Assembly: GCA_030844895.1 (NCBI GenBank)
Contig: JAUTDX010000425.1
Location: 79,652-143,651 of the forward strand
DNA length: 64,000 nt
Reading direction: 5' to 3'
Origin: Ambrosia x helenae
Taxonomy: Eukaryota > Streptophyta > Magnoliopsida > Asterales > Asteraceae
Shown: piece by piece, positions 54,736 to 64,000 of the stretch
Position numbering within the stretch: position 1 is the first letter of the stretch
Layout: every line of letters starts with the position of its first letter
Translations under genes and position numbers: made by a program
The notes under the pieces: generated by a model
What the model saw: only the letters and a program-made list of their open reading frames with translations
The model's database searches: none
What the model was told of the DNA's origin: nothing

Positions 54736-55090
54736 GGATGTCCTTGTGTTTGGATGGGCTCAAGGTAAGCATGCGTGTGTTGACCTCACTGGGGTGTCCA
54801 CTCTGGTGGGGCTTCGGGATGTAGGGTTCGTAGCGGGGCAAGCAGTCTTGAAAGCTGAATCAAAGAAAGTCGCTAAACATGAAAAAGCTTGCCAGGAAAA
54901 CCAGCATGTCTTCGTACCCTTCGCTTTTGATACCTTTGGGGGCAAGGCCCCCCGAAGCCATTCGATTTCTAGATCGGGTACAAAAGGTGACACATAGTAA
55001 TTTTTCGATAGCCAGGGACCAAAGTTTTATTTTAAATAGAGTAGGTTTTGCTATCCAAAAGGGGGTGGCGACGTAGCTTGTTACCCGCTT
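54736..55090 (+). pseudogene. fragment of a widespread plant repeat-borne protein
   Basis: From 54740 it reads VFGWAQGKHACVDLTGVS, LVGLRDVGFVAGQAVLKAES, AKHEKACQENQHVFVPFAFD, then shifts frame near 54945 to PPEAIRFLDRVQKVTHSNFS and RVGFAIQKGVAT. I recall this C-terminal segment as common in plant genomes next to reverse-transcriptase-like annotations, but its parent is unclear to me. The frameshift and the stop at 55074 make it non-functional. Its GC content is above that of its neighbours. Confidence 0.6.
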
Positions 55091-55340
55091 ACCAGCCGTC
55101 CACTTGTAATGTGTTTGTGGGTTTATTACTAGAGATTATTAATCAATACAACTTAAACAATTCAAAGAAAAAAAGTACAAATGCAAACAAATTGATTTGA
55201 TAATTGTAGATAACACATGTACTTAATGTATTAAGTAAAAATCTATTGCACAACTATATTTTTTGACATTTCAGTATACTAATTTATAATGGAATTAGCA
55301 TTTTTTTTTTCTCATGTATCGGTAATGTACTAGAATCGTA
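55091..55340. other. intergenic
   Basis: AT-rich; no feature seen. Confidence 0.4.
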
Positions 55341-55349
55341 GGTCCATAA

Positions 55350-55640
55350 TGGGGATGAGCATTCGGTACTGTTCCGTTTTCGGTACCAAGTTTTAACGAT
55401 TTTCGGTACTAGTATCCTAAGTAGGGCACCGTACCGAATATTTTCGGTATCAGTACCAAGTCTTGGGGATTTTCTGTATCGGTAATTTCGGTATGGTATC
55501 GATACCGAGTTCATCCTTCCTCATAATAGGAGCAATATTCAGTTTGTGTTTTTACTCATTTTTGATTACGGTATTTCGTTACCGGTACAATACAGATCTC
55601 ATCAACCACCAGAAAACTGGTACTTTGCGACAAAAGAAAT
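55350..55640. repeat. CGGTACC-rich transposon remnant
   Basis: Repeats of TCGGTACC/GGTACCG begin after GGGGATGAGCATTCGG (55351). They resemble the hAT-like MITE at 62278-62742, but no right end was found. Confidence 0.45.
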
Positions 55641-57440
55641 ACTGGTCGGATTTTGACCATATTACGACAAATTTCCTTAAAAAAACCTATTTTAAGAAGC
55701 AAAATTTCAACATTATACCGATAAAAAATATAGTTGTCGGAAAATTAATTGTTGGAATCTTTCTAAAAATCTTTTTAGTAAGAAATTATAAGAATAACAG
55801 TCTTGGAAAATTAAAAAAAAAAAATTAAAAAAAATAACAAAATACTGGTCGGAAAAATAAATTTAAGGAAATGTTATTATTTTATTATTGATTATATACA
55901 TAAGTAATAATAATAATTTTAGACATATTTAATTTTTAAAAATAATTATTAAAACTATAATTAGCAACTTTTTTATGCTTATTTGTCTTATACTTTTAGC
56001 TTTGAGAGTTTTTTAAAAGAAAAACAGATCTTTAGTTTCTAACTCTAAAGTTTCAATCTTTAATCATTTACTCTAAAGTTTCAATCATTGTTATTTAACC
56101 CTTTGATTAATTTAATTTTTCACTTCTAAATTACAAGTTTTCATCTTTTGCAATTTAATCGTATTGATTTTTTTATATTTTTAACCCACAGGTTTTCATC
56201 TTTTGCAATTTAATCTCAACACTTTTATACCTGCAACTTTGGCCCCTCATGCTTTTCATCTTTCGCAGGTTTTTCTCTTTACATTTTGTTCTAAATATTT
56301 CGAGTTAACTCGATGTAACGTGTTTGTGGGGTTCAACGTTTTTTCATCTATTTTTCCAATTTGACAGGCCCGTCGCAACGCGTCTATTTTTTCTCCATTC
56401 GATAGGTTCATTGTAACGCACTAGTCCTTGATCTACTTAGTTATTTTTTTCTATGTTTTACACACATGACACATAGGATTTGCGTGACAACGTACGTGAG
56501 ATAATAATTCGGCGAAGTAGAACATGATTTTTATTTGGTTTTTGATTTGGCCCACACACATGCAGAGGCCTGATATTGTTTTCTAATCTTGGCTCTTGGC
56601 CCAGACACCGACACACGTATGCACAGGCCTATAAGAAAACCCCTTATAAACTATACCAAGCTCTAGTCTAATAACAATTTGTGGGAAATGTTTTTCGACC
56701 CTATTGTACAGTAGACAACATTTGTACATGATTGAATTAGTTACTTCGACGAAATACAATTACGCACTTCGAATACTCAAAGAGGATGAAACGTATACAT
56801 TGATCTTTTTATATTTTACGTTATGATTTAGTAAATACTTTTTGTTAGGTCACGACTTTATTTTTTGGTTACATAGTTGTATTATTTATTATTATAAAAA
56901 CCTATTGCTTTTCATTTTGTATATATTATAAGTTCCACTTGCTAGTATACAATTGGAAACGTTTTTCTAATCTCTTGAGAAAAAGGGATGGTTGACTTGG
57001 GTACAATATATTTTCAAACGTATACATCTTTTTATTGATTATTATGGTTTAGCATTAAACTTAATCTAACTAGTATATGTATTAAAAATTAACAATATAT
57101 AACCTAGGATATGGACGTCTAAACAACGTTTCATAACTTAGTGTCTTAGTCTTATACCTGATTGCAAATTAGTCTATACCTGATACTAGCCACTATCCTC
57201 TTTCATGGTTTCCTTGTTATTAATAATAATACATGTATAAGATCTTATGCATTAAAATGACCTTGAATTACCATTAAATAAAATCCATTTTTAAATTTAC
57301 AAAAAAAAAAAAAAAAAAAACGCCGTGTATATTTTAGCTTTAGACTTTATCAAGTAGTTAACTATATTTTACAAAAAGAAAATAGATCCCAGTTTCAAGT
57401 ATAATTTATTATATATAGAAAATTTATTAAAATGATAAGT
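55641..57440. other. AT-rich intergenic with a Helitron-end-like trace
   Basis: CCCGTCGCAACGCG (56369-56382) and a later AACGCACTAG (56414-56423) look like a decayed Helitron 3' end. A 20-base A-run ends at 57320. No gene is seen. Confidence 0.4.
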
Positions 57441-57720
57441 ATCGTATAAAAATGATTGAAAAAAACTCTTTTATACGACCATACACATGGTTATACGAAA
57501 CCTATACGAGACAATAGTATGTCGCCAAACATGATATGACATTAGATTCTATTGAAAACTGAAAACGCTATTATACGTTGTGTATAAAAATGTTTGAAAA
57601 AAAAACTCTTCTATACGACCATTCAGAGGGCTATACGAAACCTATACAAGACAAATAGTATGTCGCCAAACATGATATGACATTAGATTTTATTAAAAAC
57701 CGAAAACGTCATTATACGCT
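57441..57720 (+). repeat. 140-bp tandem duplication upstream of the carrier gene
   Basis: Two units (57441-57580 and 57581-57720) share GTATAAAAATG, CTATACGACCAT, CTATACGAAACCTATAC and GTCGCCAAACATGATATGAC. A partial third start follows at about 57721. They end about 330 bp before the ATG of the carrier gene and lie in its presumed promoter. Confidence 0.75.
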
Positions 57721-58050
57721 GTGTACAGATCTATACGCGAACCATAAAAAACCACCCGAAAAACAGTGTGTCAAAAACAACACAAACGGTTTGACCCGTT
57801 TCGGTATTCCCAAGAAAAATACTATCTTCATCATCCATCCATCCGGTCACTTTCGATCTCCTTCTAAAAAAGTGTTACTACTATTGTTGTCAAAATTTGC
57901 GTACCAACTGAATATACTCATATTTGACTTCCCCTGTCTTTTTATTTATTTGACTCATCCCACAATCTTATATATCTTTCTCTTCCTTTCTACATATTTC
58001 TTGAATTATTTGCATGCACGATTGAGGGTCTTTTAAATCTTTGATCAAAG
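57721..58050 (+). promoter_or_regulatory. promoter and 5' UTR of the carrier gene
   Basis: A possible TATA box, CTTATATATC (57967-57976), stands about 80 bp before the ATG, followed by a pyrimidine-rich leader. Confidence 0.45.
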
Positions 58051-61000
58051 ATGTCTTCGATCGATCTTGAATCAATATCAGAGGCTACATCAGGAGCAAT
58101 TGGAGCTGTTTTGAGCACAACAATCTTGTACCCTCTTGACACGTGTAAAGCCAAGTATCAGGCAGAAGTTCGTTCTCATGGTCAACAGAAATACAGGTTT
58201 TTTTTTCTTTTCTTTTGCAAATTCTCATAATTTATATGTTTTTTTATTGATTTGATTATTGTGATGTTGAGTTTGATTGGGTGTTTATGTGGGTTTTCGT
58301 GATCTGTTGGAATTTTGTTTGATCGCTATGAATCACATCGTTTGTTGTTGTTTATGAGTTTATATTTGATTGTTAGATTATTTGGATTGGAATATTATAA
58401 AAAATAATAATTTTTTTGGGGATTTAAAAAACAGAATTATAATCAAATAAGCAGGTGTCCCTTAATCTGATTGGGTTGATCTTTGATAAGTAGAAAGTTA
58501 TAATCAGTTTAGAGTTTAGATAGACAATAAAGGTCGAGTCGTCCGCTTAAGCGAAGATTTACTGGTAGTGTTTTCAAGTCTTGTAATAGAGCCCACTGAG
58601 TTGACTTAGATGCTTGTTAGTTATTTAAATTTTAAGCAACCACCTTGTAAGAATGTGCAAGATAATCTTTTTCATTAGCGGTTAACAAGCGTAATGTATG
58701 GGTGTGTTTGATCTTGAAACTTATAATGCTTTAAGCCTTTAACTTCAGGAGTGAATTTTAGGTTGTTGGTAATGTCTAAATTGATTTACTCCCTTGTTAA
58801 GAGATACAATCCTTTTTAGGGTGATTGTTTTGTGATTTCCTTGTGTTTAATTGGTTTGGTAGAGTTTATGGTATCACGTATTTTTTTGTTTATGCCTTAT
58901 GGTATCATGTATTTTTTTTTTTTGTGATATTTATATTAATGGTATATATACGTTTGTGCCATTGAGGAATCATGAATGAATTTTTATGTTCAATTGTTGT
59001 CGAGGTAGGTTGATTACACTGTGCAGCTAAATTTCAAAAAGTGTGCCTGAGTCGCAAGGTGCACAAAGCATCTGGAAAACGCTTTAGGTCTTGGGGCCAT
59101 GCCTTATATACGTCTGTGTCAAAATTGGTCAAATTGAGGGATGATATGTAAAAACAACAAAAGGAGTGTTATGAATGGTTTTATTTGATAAAAAGTCTAA
59201 TATGTAAAACAAATGAGACAGACGCAACTTTTGTTTGTACATAGAGCAACTGGTAACACGTAGCATAAGTGAATGTTCTCGTCTCATGCTTCACCTTTTC
59301 TGGACCTGAACGCCTCATAGTGCCTCACGCTTTTTAAACCAAGCTCTGCAAGGGTCTGGTTGTTAGAACAGTATCAACAATATCTGATTTGACAGTCGAG
59401 CCAAATACTATAAATCTAGGAATCCACAAGTTCACATGTTATTAGCCGTGTGTATGCTTTTAAAAAAGCAACTGCTTCACAAATACTTTTGTTCCGTTTG
59501 TTGATATTTTACTAAAGTTGGACATTCGAGTCTAATAAAGATTTCTGTGTGGACCGTGCAGAAAACTATCAGATGTGTTGTGGGAAGCTGTTTCCACAGG
59601 TCAAATTGTATCGTTATATCAGGGTCTTGGAACAAAGAATTTGCAATCATTTATAGCACAATTTGTCTACTTTTACGGATATAGCTATTTTAAAAGGATG
59701 TACCAGGTAAATATGGTACAAAGTCAATAGGAACAAAAGCAAATTTGATTCTTGCTGCTTCTGCCGGAGCTTGTACTGCCATCATAACGCAGGTTAGATT
59801 ATCACTTTTTTTCTTTAATTTTTTTTTCTTTGTGCTTCAAAGTGATTATGTGATATTAAATAATTAGGATCAGATAACCAGGTTTAATAAAAGTGGATAT
59901 AGAAAATGGTTTTTGGATGCTCTTGTGACTGTGTTGTATGTAGTAATAGACGTTTGGATTATATGACATTCATACACACCTGATTCTATAATTTGTTTAT
60001 TCTATATTTAAAAGAAGTTGAATATATATTAAATAAATGTAAAAGTTGGTGATGATGTTGATGTTGATGTTGAGGTGGAGGTTTGGTTTTAAATCTGATG
60101 TGGCATGCTGAGGTAGCGGTTTTTATTGGTCTAAAATTTAGACCAATGGAGATGCTCTCATAAACATGATTTCACTGAACGACACATTATTGTTTTTTTA
60201 ACCTTTAAATACTAAAAAAAAAAAGCGATAGTACTAAAACTGTTATATGGATCTTGGAGTGTTTGGATGGTTAAGGTTACTCCATCTAAGTCTCTAACCG
60301 GTAAACTGTATCTGATATTATCGTATAGCCTCTGGATACAGCATCGTCACGCATGCAAACAAGTGCTTTTGGGAGATCAAAAGGACTTTGGGCAATGCTT
60401 ACAGAAGGCAGTTGGAGTGAAGCATTTGACGGGCTTGGCATATCTTTACTTTTAACTTCCAACCCTGCAATCCAGGTACGTTACCTATCTTCTCATAATT
60501 GATTGTGCGGATTGGGTGACGGGTCAAAACAAGTAAAGTTTTTGGACAGGTCTAAACAGGTTGGGTTGACCCGCTGACATGTGTTGGCTATTTTTAATAT
60601 TATATTAAGAATCAATATATAATAGCAAAGCGCTATTACATTAGGAGGTGATAAACATTTGATTATGTCACAGGATACTCGGTTAGTTCAGTTTTTGTAA
60701 TCAATGTATTTGTGCAGTACACGGTATTTGATCAGCTGAAGCAAAAACTTTTAGATGGAAAACTAAAAAAAGCAGGAAACGGAACTTCACCCGAGTCACT
60801 TTCTGCTTTCTCTGCCTTTTTGCTGGGTGCAATATCTAAAAGTATTGCAACCGTTCTTACATATCCCGCTATCAGGTCTGTAAATTCTGACTTCTCTTCG
60901 TTGAAAAACAACATTTCGTCCGACTTTTTTTATAATTTATATGAATGTTATGCAGATGCAAGGTCATGATTCAGGCTGCAGACTCGAGTGATGATGATGC

Positions 61001-61340
61001 TAAGGAAAACAAAAAGAAACCCCGCAAAACATTATTAGGCGTTCTTGATGCAATTTGGAAACGAGAAGGGATATTCGGGTTTTTCAAGGGATTGCAAGCT
61101 CAAATATTGAAGACGGTTTTAAGCTCGGCTTTACTTTTAATGATAAAAGAAAAAATAGCTGCTACTACTTGGGTACTCCTACTTGCAGTTAGAAGTTATC
61201 TTGTGGTCTCACAAGGAAGGTTAAAGGACCGACGAAAAGGTAAAAAACAGTTCACTTTGATCAGTCATGTAGCGCTAAGCTTGCATGGCATAAAAGAAAA
61301 TAAGATTAAGATTAGAACGCGTATTATATCACCTGTATAA
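58051..61340 (+). CDS. PNC: peroxisomal adenine nucleotide carrier, 5 exons, frameshift in exon 2
   Basis: Exons: 58051-58196, 59562-59792, 60329-60475, 60718-60875 and 60956-61340. The protein (about 355 residues if repaired) matches plant PNC1/PNC2, mitochondrial-carrier-family proteins that bring ATP into peroxisomes in exchange for AMP/ADP for fatty-acid beta-oxidation. Repeat 1 has TTILYPLDTCKAKYQAEV, repeat 2 PLDTASSRMQTS, repeat 3 LTYPAIRCKVMIQAA. GLGTKNLQSF, FDGLGISLLLTSNPAIQ and FKGLQAQILKTVLSSALL are also family signatures. In exon 2, ATGTACCAGG (59698-59707) appears one base short: downstream KSIGTKANLILAASAGACTA is in another frame, and TAG follows at 59728-59730. The C-terminus runs about 35 residues past the usual end (LKDRRKGKKQF...IISPV). 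It may be a recent pseudogene, or a sequencing error may be responsible. Confidence 0.85.
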
Positions 61341-62050
61341 CAAGAATAACAAGTTGTGTTAAATGTTATACTCGAAGAAATATTCTTGTCCATAGAGGTA
61401 CCCTGTTCCATGACGATCCCAAATCTCGAGACATTTTGATAAGATTTTATAATTTGTTACTTTGTCATCATCAACAGAAATTCAGAAAGTTTGTTAGTAT
61501 ATCAAAGATTTCAAACCAGGGTATACATTACTATTGTAACTCGCCTAGACGATATGGAAAACTAGGCAAACCGAGTTATTCGTTTGGTTTACAGTTTGTA
61601 GTATTACACTGCTGTGAAACCACACCATATACCTCCTATTCGGTATTTAGGTTATATATCATAGCTAAAGTATTCGAAAACAAAATTCGAAACTATAATC
61701 TATGTCGCTTCACAAAATACAATGAAGCGACAAGTCGTATACTTCATCGACCCTGCAAGGGGTGGTGATTAGTTGATCAAACAGTCTTCAAATGTTTCAA
61801 GTAACTTGAAATCAATATGATTATTGACATCAGGTAGAAGAGAGTTTTTGGTGTATCTAAAATAATTTTCTGGTCCCATCATATTATAGTGTCTTTGTGA
61901 CCTTTGAATGGTCACAAAAACACAAAAACATGGGCTCATAAACATAAGCTTATTTAGTTATATATAAAAAGACAATAATATGACGATAATAGTGATAACA
62001 ATTAACAAAACAATACTAATATTATAGCAAAAAAGATATGTTTTAAGTAA
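61341..62050. other. 3' flank of the carrier gene and intergenic
   Basis: No credible gene; the open frame at 61436-61768 lacks recognisable protein texture. Confidence 0.4.
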
Positions 62051-63408
62051 TTACACGAATCGTGAGGCTCTCTTATCATTTTCGTCAGTAAAGTCGTTGA
62101 TCAACTCTTCATTAGCTATACTCTCTAATATTTCATTCTCAATAGCTATCTGTCAATCCATTAAGTCTTTCTACAAATGCATTTAGAAAAACAATCAACC
62201 TTATTTAGGTAATTTTAAGTATTCGTGGGGTTGCTAATATTACTGGATATAAATGCGAACTTCAACTCTATATAAATTAGGGATGATAATTTTTTCCCGA
62301 GTATCTATACCCGTACCGATTTTGAGTACTCGATATAGGTATTGATGCCCACTTTTACTGATTTCGGTATTCGGTACTTTTGGTATTGGTACGAGTACAG
62401 GTAAAAATGGTACTTGTACCGAATTATATATACTATTGAATTTGATTATATGTTTTACTTCGTAGTATGGTATTTATGGTATTCGTATCAATTTTACCTA
62501 TTTGGTACATGTACCATATTGGTACCCGTACCAAATTTTTCAATTTGGTACCTGTATAATATTGATACTTGTAATTGTTTACCTACTTGATACCCGTACG
62601 AGTGCTAAAAAAAGAAAAATAACAAAATGGTACCAAAACAGGTACTGTACCGAAATACCGGTACCTATACCCGTACCGTACCTATATATTCGGTACGGGT
62701 ATTTTCGGTACGGGTACGGGTATGGTACCGATCTCATCTCTAATATAAATTCATTAGCATCAATATCAGATCCTTCCACATACTTTATCAACTGTTTCAT
62801 TAACTTTCAACCTTTGACGCAATTCAAACCAAGTAGTCATATTCTGTAGATGTTCTGAGCCAACTTCATGTTCTTTAAGTCTAGAATTAACATGATGACA
62901 ATCCCTATAATCGTCATACCAGATTACCTTTCGGACACCCTTTTGTAAATTGTTTACAACAAAAACAAAATACTTTGTCAAGCTCTTTTGAATACACTAG
63001 CCATTCTCTATCACAAGTCTCCTTATTTGGTAGAGTTCTAGTATACAAAGTTGCTGAAAAATCGTCTTCGAGTTTATCCCTAAGACCCTTATCAATTGTC
63101 AAATCTCGTGTTGGACCTTTCTCTGGCCAAAATATTGATCATTTTCGGATTAAGACCATCCCAAGTTCTAGGATCAAATACATTAATTTGATTAACCTCA
63201 AATAATCTTCTTCAACATTAGCAGCAACATTTTCTTTAACTTTAAATGTTAACATCAACAACATCTTCAACATTAACATCAACATCATGTTCTTCAACAT
63301 TAGCACCAATGCCATCTTTTTCAACATTAGCATAGGTACTTTCTTCATCAATGTTAGAAACTTGAGATTGTTTTTGGAGAAACTTAAGCATAGTTGTTTA
63401 GGAGGCAT
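62051..63408 (-). pseudogene. zf-TTF/hAT-dimerisation protein, broken
   Basis: On the minus strand the 5' part reads INVFDPRTWDGLNPKMI, shifts frame near 63120, and continues LTIDKGLRDKLEDDFSATLY, CDREWLVYSKELDKVFCFCC (a TTF-type zinc finger), HHVNSRLKEHEVGSEHLQNM and TTWFELRQRL. The 3' part at 62050-62160 reads AIENEILESIANEELINDF to a TAA, like the end of the hAT dimerisation domain. The middle of the transposase is missing and a MITE (62278-62742) separates the two parts. This is a dead hAT-derived gene. Confidence 0.75.
62270..62750. mobile_element. hAT-like MITE inserted in the zf-TTF pseudogene
   Basis: The element 62278-62742 (465 bp) has ends TAGGGATGA and TCATCTCTA (8 of 9 complementary) and an 8-bp duplication ATATAAAT (62270-62277 and 62743-62750). 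The interior is full of GGTACCG/CGGTACC subterminal repeats. The 8-bp duplication places it in the hAT superfamily. Confidence 0.85.
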
Positions 63409-63447
63409 TCTTCCTATAAGTATTTAGGGGCTGTTTGTTAAGGCTTT

Positions 63448-63840
63448 TTAGAGTGTGTTTGGGATTGAGATTCAAAACAACTTATTGGCTTTTTGGAAAA
63501 GCAATAAGTCAATAAGTTGTTTCTGTAACCCAAAAAAACACTTTCTGTTTTCACTTTTGGCTTTTAGCTTTAAGGGTGAAAAACTGTTTTTGAAAAGTTA
63601 GAAATCCTGGCTTTTGGCTTTTAGCTTTTGACTTTTTGAAAAAATTACAAATCTAACCACCCATACAACCAATATTCACAATAAGTTAAGCGAAACACTT
63701 AAAAAATAACAATCTATTGACTTTTTGACGTTTCTCATCCCAAAAACTAATTCAAACACTTTTTTTAAAACTCCTTTTCAAAAAGTCATAAGTCAATATG
63801 CACTTTTGCATTTCCAAACCCAATCCCAAACACCCTCTTA
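63448..63840. mobile_element. Tourist-like (PIF/Harbinger) MITE
   Basis: The ends GAGTGTGTTTGGGATTG (63451-63467) and CAATCCCAAACACCCTC (63821-63837) are inverted repeats with one mismatch, flanked by TTA on both sides (63448-63450 and 63838-63840). There is no coding. Confidence 0.85.
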
Positions 63841-64000
63841 ATGAGCCTTTGAATCATTCAGCACTGAATGATTCAGTATTCAGCTCGTTTGTTTCAGCAT
63901 CTGAATTGAATGGTTAAGGCTGAACCATTAAGCCTGAATGAATCCATTTTACTTCCCTTCAATGTGGTACAGAAGACTAGCCATTTAGAGGTCCAACAAA
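63841..64000. repeat. ATTCAGCACTGAATGATTCAG repeat, element cut by window end
   Basis: Short direct and inverted repeats of TGAATGATTCAG follow the MITE. They may be the other half of an element interrupted by it (GGGGCTGTTTGTTAAGG at 63427-63443). It runs off the window. Confidence 0.4.

Noticed and set aside
59707..59730. A 24-bp intron (GTAAAT...ATAG) to explain the frameshift in the carrier gene
   Set aside because: Far too short for plant splicing, and removing it does not restore the downstream frame.
1..64000. CRISPR arrays, operons or bacterial-type systems
   Set aside because: No regular spaced repeats or prokaryotic gene layout; the window is plant nuclear DNA.

Overview
This window looks like a gene-poor, transposon-rich stretch of a flowering-plant (eudicot) nuclear genome. 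The signs are GT-AG introns in two recognisable plant genes, a Stowaway MITE, Copia and LINE retrotransposons, several Helitrons with GC-rich 3' hairpins, SINE-like retroposons and AT-rich intergenic DNA. An Asteraceae source is a guess from the style of the retroelements only.

Layout. 1-6.6 kb: a Helitron carrying one captured membrane-protein exon (567-1482), a decayed LTR-retroelement leader with four hairpins that share one loop (2044-2217), a Stowaway MITE (3099-3348), a second Helitron-like unit (to 4253) and GGTTCGG-rich repeats. 6.7-10.0 kb: an eight-exon TLDc-domain gene with one apparent 1-bp deletion. 10.3-18.3 kb: two related Helitrons side by side, holding exons of an unrecognised gene and pieces of a villin gene. 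19.5-47 kb: four dispersed same-strand copies of a small-protein family (19741, 29206, 33278, 46738). They share an N-terminal block around WGMDFEEWE and PPPPHLYA and a TCACGAGCAA promoter block 160-185 bp upstream. Transposons separate the copies: a 0.7-kb TIR element, a 2.3-kb insertion that splits the copy-2 promoter, an orphan promoter copy, a retroposon, and a 9.4-kb Copia element with very short LTRs that itself holds a 4.1-kb solo LTR. 47.7-53.2 kb: an apparently intact LINE on the minus strand whose two ORFs overlap by ATGA. 53.5-54.7 kb: a Helitron with an inverted sibling inside it. 54.7-57.7 kb: one coding fragment and repeats. 58.1-61.3 kb: a five-exon peroxisomal adenine nucleotide carrier gene (PNC1/PNC2-like) with a frameshift in exon 2. 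62-64 kb: a broken zf-TTF/hAT-type gene split by a hAT-like MITE, then a Tourist-like MITE.

The two conserved genes are ordinary single genes that do not obviously work together. The small-protein family is the most interesting biological unit: the shared promoter block and shared strand argue for co-duplicated, probably co-regulated genes of unknown function. The main structural novelties are the two arrays of stem-loops whose stems differ while their loops stay constant. All names rest on my reading of motifs; no database search was run.
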